NCBI GenBank assembly: GCA_002720855.1
Contig: PBIN01000007.1
Span: forward strand, 117,053 to 181,052
DNA: 64,000 bases
Source: Rhodospirillaceae bacterium
GTDB taxonomy: Bacteria; Pseudomonadota; Alphaproteobacteria; MPNO01; UBA2964
Direction: 5' to 3'
Below, piece after piece: positions 46,374 through 56,192 of this stretch (position 1 is its first letter; each line of letters starts with the position of its first letter). The translations under genes were made by a program, and so were the position numbers. The notes beneath the pieces were generated by a model. It was not told the DNA's origin, made no database searches, and saw nothing but the letters and a program-made list of their open reading frames with translations.

Positions 46374-47606
46374 ATGGACAGTGGTGTCGAAACTCCTCGT
46401 GAGTTGTCGGTTAAGGAAATAAAGGCAGATACCGATACGCGGGACATTCTTGAGCGTGCGCGCCAGATGGGTGCCGAACGCAATTTTGAAGATATGTTTA
46501 TCGTCGATATCGACTCACATCATGTTGAAACAGAGAGCTGGGGCGAGATGGCCGAATATATTGAGGACGAAGTCCTCAAATTTCAGGCTATTGACCATAT
46601 CACCAACAGAACGGGTTCACCGCCATACGGTCTTAATGGCGATTTAGCACTGCGTTATCAGGATGTTGGTGGACGTGTAATCCACCAGGGTAAAAGGGGT
46701 GAAGCTGTAGAGGATAAGTCCGTACATCGTGACGTTGTTCTTGCGCAACGCGCATATGAGTCGATGTCGATTGATTATACCGTTGTTTTTCCAACCCAAA
46801 TGCTGAATCTCGGAACGCATCCGCAATACCATATGGAAGGGGTTTTATCGACGGCCTATAACCGTTGGTTCGCTGAAAAAATCCTGGCGGATGACCCCAA
46901 GCTGGGCGCAATGATTTATCTGCCGTTCGGGGATGCGGATTTGTGCCTGAAAACAGTCGAAGAGTTTGCCGACAATGATAGCGTCATCGGTTTTATGATC
47001 ACTTCGGTACGGCACAAGCCCGTTCACCACAATCGATATATGAAATTGTATGGTCTACTTGAGGAAATTGGTAAGCCCCTCGGGTTTCACGCCGGATACT
47101 ATTGGTCCGATGAATGGACCAAACAGATCAACCAGTTCGGAGCGATGCATGCGCTTAGTTTCGTCTGGTGCAACGTTGTTCACATGACCAACTGGGTATG
47201 GAATGGCATCCCGGAAAAGTTTCCCGAATTGAAAACGGTTTGGATTGAGTCAGGTCTCGCATGGGTGCCATGGCTGATGCAGCGCCTCGACCATACCTAT
47301 TTGATGCGACAGTCCGAAGCGCCGCTTTTGAAGCGGTTGCCCAGCGAGTATATGCGGGAGATGTTCTATACCAGTCAGCCGTTAGAAACCGACCACCCAA
47401 GAGCATTGGCGAATACGTTCGAAATGATCGATGCGCCTAACTCCCTTCTTTTTGCATCGGACTGGCCGCATTGGGACTTTGATACGCCAAGCGTAATTTG
47501 GGATATGCCGAATTTAAGCGAAGAAGATAAGCTTAACATTCTCGGTTTGAATGCCGCGCGGTTATTTGATCTCGAAATTCCGGAAGGAATGCGCGGCGCT
47601 GCCTGA
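46374..47606 (+). CDS. Amidohydrolase-2 family metal-dependent hydrolase
   Basis: A 410-residue TIM-barrel protein of the ACMSD/gamma-resorcylate decarboxylase-like amidohydrolase family: first metal motif modified to VDIDSHH near 44-50, a His in GFHAGYYWSD near 240-249, VWIESGLAWVPWLMQRLD near 291-308 and FASDWPHWDFD near 360-370 with the metal-binding Asp. Family members decarboxylate or hydrolyse cyclic acids. GGAGAATAATA stands before the ATG. Confidence 0.85.
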   Translation: MDSGVETPRELSVKEIKADTDTRDILERARQMGAERNFEDMFIVDIDSHHVETESWGEMAEYIEDEVLKFQAIDHITNRTGSPPYGLNGDLALRYQDVGGRVIHQGKRGEAVEDKSVHRDVVLAQRAYESMSIDYTVVFPTQMLNLGTHPQYHMEGVLSTAYNRWFAEKILADDPKLGAMIYLPFGDADLCLKTVEEFADNDSVIGFMITSVRHKPVHHNRYMKLYGLLEEIGKPLGFHAGYYWSDEWTKQINQFGAMHALSFVWCNVVHMTNWVWNGIPEKFPELKTVWIESGLAWVPWLMQRLDHTYLMRQSEAPLLKRLPSEYMREMFYTSQPLETDHPRALANTFEMIDAPNSLLFASDWPHWDFDTPSVIWDMPNLSEEDKLNILGLNAARLFDLEIPEGMRGAA

Positions 47607-47615
47607 TTAAGCCAG

Positions 47616-48755
47616 CTATTGCAGCAGATTCTTGTAAGCCATCATTGCGCGATCAACGTAGTGCTCCCAGCTGAAACCGTCCTTTATGCTCGCGACGGCT
47701 TTTGCACCCATCGATATTCTCAATTCGGAATCATTGATTGTAGTGCGTAATGCTTCGTTAAGAGCGGCTACAGAATTATCCTCGACCGCAATACCGTTTT
47801 CGCCATCCTTAATAATATCGGCCGCTGCAGCTGCTTCAGTTGTGACAACCGGACAGCCACAGGCAAGGGCCTGAAGGCTAACAAGTGGCAAACCTTCTTC
47901 GAGAGAAGGCAAACAGAATATATCTGCACTTTGATAAAGTGCTGGCAATTCGTTTTGGGAAATAGCCCCGTTAACAACAACATTCTCTAGAGGTGAGTCT
48001 CGAAGAAAATTGTCAAACCCTGGTTCTATTGGTCCAACGAGGTGCAGTTCAGCTTGCGTTGATAATGGTTCAAAGGCTTTAAGGAGATTTGGGATTCCCT
48101 TACGGATGCCGACCAATCCAACAAATAGAATTTTTGGGATGTCATTTTTTTTTGTTTGATCGGCTTGGCGAAAACGGGATAGGTCGACGCCATAATTATT
48201 GACGATAATTTTATCTGCTTCGAAGCCTCGGTCCAAAAAAGTCTTTGCGGCGAATTGCGATGGTACGGTAATGGCGTCAGCAAACTCATATTCTTTGACT
48301 TCACGTTCTATTACTTCCGCAGATGGCAGAGCAGCACGAAGTCCATAGGTCTGGTAGCCTTGTCGCAGCACTTCGGTTTGATGTTCGATATGGCTGGAGC
48401 CGCGTTCGATGACAATCTTGAGACCGGCATCACGTGCGACCGGAATGGCTTCGAGGCTGGCATTACTCCAACCGACAAAGATGTTGGCGCCAGTCATTTT
48501 CGTGCGGCTCGCAAAGTTTGCAAATTTACGCCCAATGAACGCATCGGGTTTATTGCCTAATTTCAATTTGTCACTGATACGCTTAGTTACTTCTATCCAG
48601 GTCGCGCTGTTTGTCGGAATTGTCTCGCCAACCAGTTTACGTATGGCCCAACCAGGGTATGGCGTAATCAGCTGTTGCAGCGCATCGTGTTTAAGAAGGC
48701 CACGGGCAAGTTCAAATGCGTGAAATCGTCCATGTGTGGAAACAATAACCTTCAT
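47616..48755 (-). CDS. Glycosyltransferase, GT4-like
   Basis: A 379-residue GT-B glycosyltransferase: N-terminal domain to about 180, ILFVGLVGIRKGIPNLLKAF near 208-227, and SLEEGLPLVSLQALACGCPVVTT near 286-308. The usual EX7E pair is present as E...Q, a change seen in other GT4 members. It adds a nucleotide-activated sugar to a surface glycan or related acceptor. Last gene of a three-gene minus-strand group after asnB and another glycosyltransferase, overlapping the latter by ATGA. Confidence 0.88.
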   Translation of the reverse strand: MKVIVSTHGRFHAFELARGLLKHDALQQLITPYPGWAIRKLVGETIPTNSATWIEVTKRISDKLKLGNKPDAFIGRKFANFASRTKMTGANIFVGWSNASLEAIPVARDAGLKIVIERGSSHIEHQTEVLRQGYQTYGLRAALPSAEVIEREVKEYEFADAITVPSQFAAKTFLDRGFEADKIIVNNYGVDLSRFRQADQTKKNDIPKILFVGLVGIRKGIPNLLKAFEPLSTQAELHLVGPIEPGFDNFLRDSPLENVVVNGAISQNELPALYQSADIFCLPSLEEGLPLVSLQALACGCPVVTTEAAAAADIIKDGENGIAVEDNSVAALNEALRTTINDSELRISMGAKAVASIKDGFSWEHYVDRAMMAYKNLLQ

Positions 48756-49981
48756 GAGGTCGTGCTGTATTTGGCTACAGTTTCCGATAGTAGCTGGTTA
48801 AGTTTTTTGGCCTGGAATTTGGTGGAATACTCTTCGAGTTTGCTGCGATCTAGGTTTGAATCGCTGTTTTTAGAAAACGATTGATTTAAGGTTTCATCAA
48901 CTTCAACTTCATTTGAACAGGGAAAAAGATCGGCACCTATGTCCTTTGCAATTCGAATTGATTCTGCTGTTTCCCCACCGTATGCAAGGATTGGTCGCCC
49001 AACACATATCAATTCGAGCAGTTTATGATGGAACAGATTGGGCGGGTTCCTAACATAAACATTGATATTTGCCCGTCTTTGGCGAGCCCAAAGCTCGGGC
49101 GGGGACAGTTTTCCCAATATGGTAATTGGTAGCACTGCCGGACCTGTTTGTTTTGCACGCTGAATTATTTCCGTGTCGCCACCAGCATAAGTTAAATGAA
49201 CATTTCCTTTTGGCGGTAGCCAATTAACGATCATTCGAAGTAGATCAGAAAGTGCGTCAAAATCATAAAGACTACCCGAAATAAGAATTTCGTTTAATAC
49301 CTCTGAAGATTGACCTTTTGCCTTGTGGAATTTCATGAGGTCATCTGAAATTCCGTTATAAATTGTTGTGAATTTTGAAGTTCCGTTGTCGGGGTAGGTT
49401 TCTCTGTGGGCCTCTGACAGAAGGGTCGTATGGGTCGAATCTGAAATCTGACCGGCCACAATTTTACGCAGTCCCTTTGGCACAAACTCTTGCCAATTGT
49501 CTTTGATATCAGCAATCCACGGGCATCCGGTCATTTTTGCAAGTTTTCGTCCCAACACCAAACAGCTGGTATTGCCAAAAATTGCCCAAATGATTTCTGG
49601 CACAAAACGATCTGCAATTATTGGCATGAGCGGCGCCATTCCCATCATCCAATCGTTGTAGATGTTTCCATGACGAAGATAATTGTAGGCGATAATTGAT
49701 TGTCTAATGGGGGTTGGGACTGTGCCGTTTCGAACGGCCGGCAAAATAGAACTGTATGGAATCCCCCCCATTACATGAAGATACGTTGACCAGTCGCTTC
49801 GGCCGTCAATTTGGATCTCAAGCTCTTCCGGCGTAACTCCCTTTCCGGTTTCTGTGAGCGGTGGCGTTATAAGCACCACGCGATTGCCCAAATCGGCGAG
49901 ATGTTCCGCAAATGCGGTGCCCCGGAACGCGCATACATGTTGGCGTTCGGGATGACAGGCATTAACGATTGCAATTTTCAT
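48752..49981 (-). CDS. Glycosyltransferase, GT-B fold
   Basis: A 409-residue protein with a GT4-like N terminus (FRGTAFAEHLADLGNRVVLIT near 19-39) and a C-terminal half with ILISGSLYDFDALSDLLRM and HHKLLELICVGRPILAYGGE near 318-337. The donor-site Glu pattern is weak. Starts three bases after the asnB stop, so it is co-transcribed with asnB. Acceptor unknown. Confidence 0.82.
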   Translation of the reverse strand: MKIAIVNACHPERQHVCAFRGTAFAEHLADLGNRVVLITPPLTETGKGVTPEELEIQIDGRSDWSTYLHVMGGIPYSSILPAVRNGTVPTPIRQSIIAYNYLRHGNIYNDWMMGMAPLMPIIADRFVPEIIWAIFGNTSCLVLGRKLAKMTGCPWIADIKDNWQEFVPKGLRKIVAGQISDSTHTTLLSEAHRETYPDNGTSKFTTIYNGISDDLMKFHKAKGQSSEVLNEILISGSLYDFDALSDLLRMIVNWLPPKGNVHLTYAGGDTEIIQRAKQTGPAVLPITILGKLSPPELWARQRRANINVYVRNPPNLFHHKLLELICVGRPILAYGGETAESIRIAKDIGADLFPCSNEVEVDETLNQSFSKNSDSNLDRSKLEEYSTKFQAKKLNQLLSETVAKYSTTS

Positions 49982-49984
49982 TGG

Positions 49985-51892
49985 TTAAGCGAAAACCTCG
50001 ATGCGTGGCAACGATTTGGCACGGTCTACAAATCGTGTTTGCCAGGCTTCAGAAATCACCGGGCGCCACAATGTCCATGCGAGATGAATTTCACCTTTAT
50101 TGAATCTTTCAAGGCACTTATTCCACCACGGCACGTTCCAATAATTTCGGTTTTGGAACGTTGGATTGGCAATTGTTTCGTTGACGAGCCCCTTTAACTC
50201 ATCTGAAAACCAATCATCCTGCGGTGGTAAAAAGCCCTGTTTGTTCCACCGAATTCTGATTTCCTCCGGTAGAATTTTTGTCATTGCGCGCCGAAGAAGG
50301 CGTTTTGTTTGCGCGTCTCCCATATGGGTCTTGGGAGAAAGATTGAGCGCAAATTCAGCGATACGATGGTCACAGAAAGGTAACCGAACCTCTCTCGAAT
50401 GCGCCATGGAATTTCGATCGCCATAACGGAGTAGGGTCGGCAGGTGTGCCTTGAAGGTGTCCTCATAGAGTATGCTTGATAGCGCGTTGAACCCTTTCGG
50501 TATGGTGAAGTTAGCGGACGACTTGGTGTGAGACAGGTATTCCTTGCTAATGCCAAATAAAGTATCGCTACCACGATTTAAAATTTGAGCGGCATACCAC
50601 CGTAACAGTACTGGCGCTTTTTCCTTAAGTTGCGCTTTCGTGTCATTAAGTGCCAACGGATATCGTTCCTGAATAGCTTCTTTTTCATTGGCCAGCTTAG
50701 CAGGATCACCATTGTCCAACGTTCTAAGATAGTAATTAAAATACTGCTCATATCCGGCCAACAATTCATCCGCACCTTGACCGTCCAATAGCACGGTAAT
50801 TTCATGCTTTTTGGCCTCTTTAAACACCCGCCATTGGGCATATTGACTGGTACTCCCGACCGGTAATTCATTATCCCACATAAATTGGTCGAGATCGGAA
50901 AGAAACATCGCACCAGTTGGTTTCGTAAGATGACTGATAACCCCTGTATGCGAGATGACCTTTTCAGCAAATGGAAGCTCATCCTTGTTGGATTGCGGGA
51001 AGTGGCCCGTAAATGTGTGGTAAGCATCGTTTGGTCCGCGCAGTTGATTGGAAACGCATACGATAGAACTGGAGTCCAATCCTCCCGAAAGGCATGAACC
51101 CACCGGTACGTCACTTCTAAGCCGAATTTTGATCGAGTCTGTCAGGAGGTCGCGAAAGTGATTTATCGCGTCCGCATCTTTGAAGTTCTGGTAATCAGCA
51201 TTGGGCAGGATGTCCCAATAACGGGAAATTTCGATTCCTAGAGTGTCGACATCGATCTCAGCCATTTCACCAGGCAAAAGTTGATCGATATCGGTAAAGA
51301 TCGTTTGGCGACCATCATCGAGTCCTTCGCGGGGAGATAATAGAAAACGCAGATGCAAGGCGTCATTCTGTTCTGCATTGATACCCTTGAGGGGTAACAG
51401 GGCCTTATACTCTGACGCGAAAGCAATCATTTCATTTGTCCTGGCAAACAGGAATGGCTTTTCACCAAAACGGTCACGAGCGCAAAAAACTTTGTTTTTG
51501 CGTCGGTCGTAAATTGCAAACGCAAACATCCCATTGAAGTGGCGCAAACAATCGTTTCCCCATTTCATATATGAGGCGAGAAGTACTTCTGTATCGGATT
51601 TGGTATAAAGGTTTACCCCTTCCGCTGCCAGATTTTGAGCGATTTCAAGATAGTTATAAATTTCACCATTAAACGTGATCACGGCCTGTCCGGTAGGGTC
51701 GGGCATTGGCTGAGCACCATTTTGAGTCGGATCTATAATTGCAAGGCGTCGGTGTCCGAGGACGATTGTACCGCTCTCACTACGCCATTCGCCTTCACCA
51801 TCGGGGCCCCGATGTTCCATCAAGTCGGTCATTGAGGAAATTGCAGCGGGGTGAATCTCACGCTTGGCGATTATACCGGCTATACCGCACAT
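49985..51892 (-). CDS. asnB: Asparagine synthase (glutamine-hydrolysing), AsnB type
   Basis: A 635-residue protein: N-terminal Ntn glutaminase with catalytic Cys2 (MCGIAGII), RGPDGEG and FNGEIYNY, then the synthetase domain with PP-loop LSGGLDSSS near 268-276 and DGQGADELLAGY near 365-376. It makes amide bonds from glutamine nitrogen. As first gene of an operon with two glycosyltransferases it probably amidates a sugar acid or lipid-linked glycan, like WbpS/asnB copies in O-antigen clusters, rather than supplying asparagine; this is inference. Confidence 0.92.
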   Translation of the reverse strand: MCGIAGIIAKREIHPAAISSMTDLMEHRGPDGEGEWRSESGTIVLGHRRLAIIDPTQNGAQPMPDPTGQAVITFNGEIYNYLEIAQNLAAEGVNLYTKSDTEVLLASYMKWGNDCLRHFNGMFAFAIYDRRKNKVFCARDRFGEKPFLFARTNEMIAFASEYKALLPLKGINAEQNDALHLRFLLSPREGLDDGRQTIFTDIDQLLPGEMAEIDVDTLGIEISRYWDILPNADYQNFKDADAINHFRDLLTDSIKIRLRSDVPVGSCLSGGLDSSSIVCVSNQLRGPNDAYHTFTGHFPQSNKDELPFAEKVISHTGVISHLTKPTGAMFLSDLDQFMWDNELPVGSTSQYAQWRVFKEAKKHEITVLLDGQGADELLAGYEQYFNYYLRTLDNGDPAKLANEKEAIQERYPLALNDTKAQLKEKAPVLLRWYAAQILNRGSDTLFGISKEYLSHTKSSANFTIPKGFNALSSILYEDTFKAHLPTLLRYGDRNSMAHSREVRLPFCDHRIAEFALNLSPKTHMGDAQTKRLLRRAMTKILPEEIRIRWNKQGFLPPQDDWFSDELKGLVNETIANPTFQNRNYWNVPWWNKCLERFNKGEIHLAWTLWRPVISEAWQTRFVDRAKSLPRIEVFA

Positions 51893-52045
51893 GATCAGGT
51901 CGTTTCCAAATTTATGGCTATCTCACAATGCCTTATAGTAATATGCCAAACACATACAGCATGGATATTTATTATATCATTGCTTTCCGTTATTCATCTT
52001 AAGCTCTGAGTCGTTGCAACACTTCCGTTTCTGTTAGTTTTCTGT

Positions 52046-53128
52046 ATGGCTGATTTTTCTTCTCTTAGAATGCTCTTTGCGGGCGATCTGAATGATTACT
52101 CCAAGGGGTATTCTCGGTTATGTGCCGCAAAGGAACTCGGTGTTGCCGTAGAAGAAATATCAACGATTCCGGTAGCGACGAGCGAAACCGGGTACGCAGA
52201 GATTTCCAACTTTTTCAAGCTGGCATGGAAATTAGGTTTTCATCTTGATTTGGAAAAGACCAACAAGAGATTGATCGAGGCGGTACGCAAACAGGTTCCA
52301 GATATTATCTGGATCGAAAAAGGTAATATGATTTTGCCGAGGACCCTTAAACACCTTCGACAACTTTGCCCAAATGCACAGCTCGTTTCTTATACCGATG
52401 ACGACATGTACAACTCTATTAACCGGAGTTGGGCTTATCGTTTCGGTGTAAAACTCTATGACACGATCTTTACAACAAAATCATACAATGCGGACCCAGG
52501 TGAGTTACCGTCCTTTGGTGCGCAGAAAGTAATCATGGTTGATAAAGCCTATGATCCAGCCCACCACATGCCGGTAGAGCTCACACCTGAGGAACATAGT
52601 TGGTTGGACGACGATGTCGGATTTATAGGGAGTTTTGAAGAACCACGTGCTGAAGACATGCTGTTTCTTGCAAAGAACGGCATCCGAGTCCGCGTATGGG
52701 GAAATGGTTGGGATGGCTATGACCCAAAGGAACCCAACCTCGTTATAGAACGGCGAGCCTTAGTGAATACCAATAATAATCCACTATATTCCAAGGGTAT
52801 TTGTGCAACCAAAATCAATCTTGCTTTTTTACGGAAAGCCAACAGGGATCTCCAGACTGATCGTAGTATTGAAATTCCAGCCTGCGGCGCCTTTATGATG
52901 GCCGAATATTCGGACGAACATGCGGCTTTGTTTGAAGAGGACAAAGAATCTGTGTACTTCCGTTCGCGGGAAGAGCTGGTGGAAAAAATCCAATATTATC
53001 TGTCCCATGAAGAGGAGAGGGAACAAATAGCGACGGCAGGCCGGTTAAGGTGTCTAAATGACGATTATAGCCAAAAAGGGCGGGTAAAATATATGTTGGA
53101 AGCACTTACTGCATCTCAGGGAAAGTAG
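52046..53128 (+). CDS. CgeB-like glycosyltransferase
   Basis: A 360-residue protein of the CgeB/Glyco_trans_1_2 group: QLVSYTDDDMYN near 111-122, a mid-protein VGFIGSFEEPRAEDMLFLAKNGIRVRVWGNGWDG near 192-225, and RSIEIPACGAFMMAEYSDEHAALFEEDKE near 274-303. Such enzymes act in spore-coat, S-layer or capsule glycosylation. It is divergent from asnB across a 153-bp promoter region and is followed by a methyltransferase gene. Confidence 0.85.
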   Translation: MADFSSLRMLFAGDLNDYSKGYSRLCAAKELGVAVEEISTIPVATSETGYAEISNFFKLAWKLGFHLDLEKTNKRLIEAVRKQVPDIIWIEKGNMILPRTLKHLRQLCPNAQLVSYTDDDMYNSINRSWAYRFGVKLYDTIFTTKSYNADPGELPSFGAQKVIMVDKAYDPAHHMPVELTPEEHSWLDDDVGFIGSFEEPRAEDMLFLAKNGIRVRVWGNGWDGYDPKEPNLVIERRALVNTNNNPLYSKGICATKINLAFLRKANRDLQTDRSIEIPACGAFMMAEYSDEHAALFEEDKESVYFRSREELVEKIQYYLSHEEEREQIATAGRLRCLNDDYSQKGRVKYMLEALTASQGK

Positions 53129-53162
53129 AAATAAAAGTGATATTTGGCGAAGGATAAATTCA

Positions 53163-54146
53163 TTGAATAAAAATACGGCAGATATTCTCGTTTGTCCGAA
53201 GTGTCAAAACGACAAGGCGTTAGAGTTGGCGATTGATGAAGAACGCGGCGAGGATGTCATAGCCGGTACATTGGCCTGTCAGGACTGTGAGAACGAGTAT
53301 CCTATCACGAATGGCATCGCCCGGTTTGTCGCGGTCAACGATGACTATTGTGAAAATTTTGGTTTTCAATGGCAAAAATGGAAAGATATTCAGATTGACC
53401 GACTATCTGGCCATAGCCTTTCTGAAAAAAGGTTTCTAGGTGATAGCGGTTGGTCTCCTGAGTGGATAAAAAACAAACTAATTTTAGATGGAGGATGCGG
53501 CGCTGGACGCTTTTCGGATGTCGTGGCAGGGCATGGTGCGCATGTAATTGCTTGTGATCTAAGTAGCGCGATAGATGCTTGCAGAGAAACAACTCTTATC
53601 CATGATGGTCGCGTAGACTGTATTCAAGCCTCATTGTTCGAATTGCCGTTTCGGCAGGGAACTTTTGATGGCGTGTTTTGTATGGGGGTTATTCAACATA
53701 CTCCGGATCCGGCAATGGTCATCCAGAGCCTACCCAGACATCTTAAGACCGGTGGAAAATTGGCTTATAATTTTTATGAAAAGAGTATTTTTTGTTGGGG
53801 ACAGTTTATTAAATATGGATTGCGTCTGTTTACACGGTATATGTCAGTGGAGTCGACGCTTAGACTAAGTCATTTCTTGGTAAAGTTACTTTTTCCTATT
53901 ACATATTTTTTGGCACCAATTCCGAAAATTAGAATTCTGAATTTTTTCCTTCCAATATGCGCGAGTCATTCGTCGGAGTTGAATAAGGATCAACAGTTGA
54001 CCTGGACGTTGCTCGATACATTCGATTGGTATGGTCCACGGTATGAGAAAAGACAGCGTCATTGGAAAGTGGCTCAAATGTTAGAGGCACAGGGTATGAT
54101 CGAAGTAGAAAGCCGTTCAGGAATTGTTCAAGCGATCCAAAAATGA
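53163..54146 (+). CDS. SAM-dependent methyltransferase with Trm112-like zinc domain
   Basis: A 327-residue protein. Residues 9-50 have two CxxC pairs (CPKC and CQDC), a Trm112/UPF0434-like zinc ribbon ending in YPITNGIARF. The methyltransferase domain follows with LDGGCGAGRFS near 109-119, VIACDLSSAI and FCMGVIQHTPDP near 176-187. The C-terminal third has hydrophobic helices (about 215-265), suggesting membrane association. It starts at a TTG nine bases after AAGGA. It probably methylates a glycan or lipid made by the neighbouring glycosyltransferases. Confidence 0.85.
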   Translation: MNKNTADILVCPKCQNDKALELAIDEERGEDVIAGTLACQDCENEYPITNGIARFVAVNDDYCENFGFQWQKWKDIQIDRLSGHSLSEKRFLGDSGWSPEWIKNKLILDGGCGAGRFSDVVAGHGAHVIACDLSSAIDACRETTLIHDGRVDCIQASLFELPFRQGTFDGVFCMGVIQHTPDPAMVIQSLPRHLKTGGKLAYNFYEKSIFCWGQFIKYGLRLFTRYMSVESTLRLSHFLVKLLFPITYFLAPIPKIRILNFFLPICASHSSELNKDQQLTWTLLDTFDWYGPRYEKRQRHWKVAQMLEAQGMIEVESRSGIVQAIQK

Positions 54147-54235
54147 TATCAAATGATAATAAAAATTGACCGTTAAAAATTTTTTTGATATTTTTAGCAG
54201 AAGGATTTTTAACATCATTTCGATGAGGAAAAGTT

Positions 54236-55111
54236 ATGCCTAAGTTTGTCATTGCACCGCATATGCGACTTCACGAATGGGTCGCAATCGAAAAAGGTTA
54301 TTTTCATGACGCCGGTTTAGAGCATGAGCTCGATGACGTTTTGGTTGGGCATGATGGAAGATTGCATGATTTAGGCGATAAGATCGGGGCTTACCAAACA
54401 TTTGAGGACGGAAGATCCTGCGATGTTAGCTGCGCATGTCATTGGACTGTTAATGTTGCCGCAGCTTCGGGACATGGCAGACTTTATGCAGATGCCTACT
54501 CCTTATCTCCGTGTGCCATTTTTGTATCACCGGATTCCGATATAAAATCGCCGCAGGATCTGGCTGATGTTCCGATTTCCGTGGGATATCAATCAGGAAG
54601 CCACTACTCAACAATCCAGGCACTCGAGCAATTTCTGCCGGCAGAACAAATCAAACTCTCTTTCGCCGACGGTTTGCTGTTTAACCGGATGGAGCTTCTG
54701 ATCGACGGTAAGGTACCTGCTGCAAGTTTATTTAGTGGCCCATACTATTTTATGGAGCAGCTAGGATTCAGAAAAGTTGCCGATACAACTTTTATGATGG
54801 CTTCAATGGTCGCGGAAGATGCGGATATGGGGGATGTAAAGAAATATTTCGACGCATTAAAGCGCGCCCAGACAGATATTGATCTTCGGCCAGAACTCTA
54901 CACGCACTATTACAAGGAAGAATTCCCTGAAAGATTCCGGGACCAGATGGACACCAGATTATTTGGTCCAGGTGAACGGATCGTATTCGAGCCATATTCA
55001 CGCGAGATTTTCGAGAATTCTCAACAATGGATTGCCGAGAAAAAGATTTTTGAAGACGGTAATCTTGGTGATCGAGATTATGCGCAGGCAATTGTTTCCG
55101 CGGCAGAGTGA
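54236..55111 (+). CDS. Cytosolic NMT1/SsuA-like substrate-binding-fold protein
   Basis: A 291-residue protein resembling periplasmic nitrate/sulfonate-binding and THI5/NMT1 proteins: HEWVAIEKGYFHDAGLEHE near 13-31, FVSPDSDIKSPQDLADVPISVGYQSGSHYST near 96-126 and later GPYYFMEQLGF. It begins without any signal peptide, right after a GAGGA site, and no permease or ATPase gene is adjacent. It may be a cytosolic enzyme or sensor of this fold. It ends in a strong terminator. Confidence 0.72.
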   Translation: MPKFVIAPHMRLHEWVAIEKGYFHDAGLEHELDDVLVGHDGRLHDLGDKIGAYQTFEDGRSCDVSCACHWTVNVAAASGHGRLYADAYSLSPCAIFVSPDSDIKSPQDLADVPISVGYQSGSHYSTIQALEQFLPAEQIKLSFADGLLFNRMELLIDGKVPAASLFSGPYYFMEQLGFRKVADTTFMMASMVAEDADMGDVKKYFDALKRAQTDIDLRPELYTHYYKEEFPERFRDQMDTRLFGPGERIVFEPYSREIFENSQQWIAEKKIFEDGNLGDRDYAQAIVSAAE

Positions 55112-55130
55112 TCTCAAATCATTTCTTTAA

Positions 55131-55156
55131 AAGGCCGGGAAAATCCCGGCCTTTTT
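55131..55156 (+). terminator. Rho-independent terminator
   Basis: AAGGCCGGGA, an AAA loop, TCCCGGCCTT and a further run of T, a perfect 10-bp stem. Confidence 0.93.
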
Positions 55157-55208
55157 TGTAATTGGATAGTAAGATAACCATTGCCGGGTGTAATTCGGGA
55201 GAGAAGAT

Positions 55209-56183
55209 ATGGGAATGCTCGTAGAAGGCGACTGGATTGATGACGACGCTAAATACAGAAATGCGGAAAGCGGAGCGTTCGTCCGACCTGAATCCAATTT
55301 CAGGCGCTTTATAACCGCGGATGGTTCATCTGAATTTCCAGCGGAGGCAAATCGGTATCATTTGTTCCTCGCTCCCAATTGTCCCTGGGCGCACAGAACT
55401 CAACTTGTTCGCAGGATAAAGGGATTAGAGGAAATAATTTCTATTTCAATGTCTGATCTTCCAAGAACCAAAAGCTGGGCGTATTCGGAAGGAATTGGAA
55501 ATGGCCTTGATCCGATAGATGGGGTGTTTGAACTTTATCAGGCTTATCAGGCAGCTGACACGGATTATACAGGCCGCGTAACCGTTCCAACACTTTGGGA
55601 TAAAAAGGATTGGACGGTTGTTAATAATGAGTCCTCTGAAATTATACGTATGCTCAATACAGAATTTAATGACTGGGGTGATGCCTCAATCGATTTGTAT
55701 CCGGAAGCTCTGCGCGAAGAAATTGATCAGTACAACGATCGAATCTACGGCACCTTGAATAATGGTGTTTACCGGTGTGGTTTTGCTAAATCACAGGAAG
55801 CCTATGACGAAGCCTATCATAACCTTTTTGAGACCCTCGAATGGTTAGAAGATCATTTGGGGACAAATCGATATTTATGCGGCAACGTGATAACGGAAGC
55901 AGATTGGCGGCTTTATACGACGCTGGTCCGATTTGACGTCGTTTATTATGGCCATTTCAAATGTAATAAGTTCCGCATTTGTGACCAACCCAATTTGTGG
56001 AACTATCTAAAGGATCTTTATCAGCGTCCGGGAATCGCAGCGATCACAGACATGGAGGGAATAAAGCGGGGTTATTGGGGTGATATGCCCAACGTAAATC
56101 CGTCTGGCATTGTTCCTCTTGGACCAGAGGATTTTGATTTAACAGAAACTCACAATCGCGACGGTTTGGGCCAGGCGGCATAA
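55209..56183 (+). CDS. Xi-class glutathione S-transferase (glutathionyl-hydroquinone reductase-like)
   Basis: A 324-residue protein of the YqjG/ECM4/PcpF type: catalytic Cys in APNCPWAHRTQ near 58-68, TVPTLWDKK near 124-132, NNESSEIIRML near 139-149 and the C-terminal all-helical domain with NVITEADWRLYTTLVRFDVVYYGHFKCN near 233-260. Members reduce glutathionyl-hydroquinones from aromatic or quinone metabolism. GGAGAG precedes the ATG. Confidence 0.92.
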   Translation: MGMLVEGDWIDDDAKYRNAESGAFVRPESNFRRFITADGSSEFPAEANRYHLFLAPNCPWAHRTQLVRRIKGLEEIISISMSDLPRTKSWAYSEGIGNGLDPIDGVFELYQAYQAADTDYTGRVTVPTLWDKKDWTVVNNESSEIIRMLNTEFNDWGDASIDLYPEALREEIDQYNDRIYGTLNNGVYRCGFAKSQEAYDEAYHNLFETLEWLEDHLGTNRYLCGNVITEADWRLYTTLVRFDVVYYGHFKCNKFRICDQPNLWNYLKDLYQRPGIAAITDMEGIKRGYWGDMPNVNPSGIVPLGPEDFDLTETHNRDGLGQAA

Positions 56184-56192
56184 ATTAAACGA

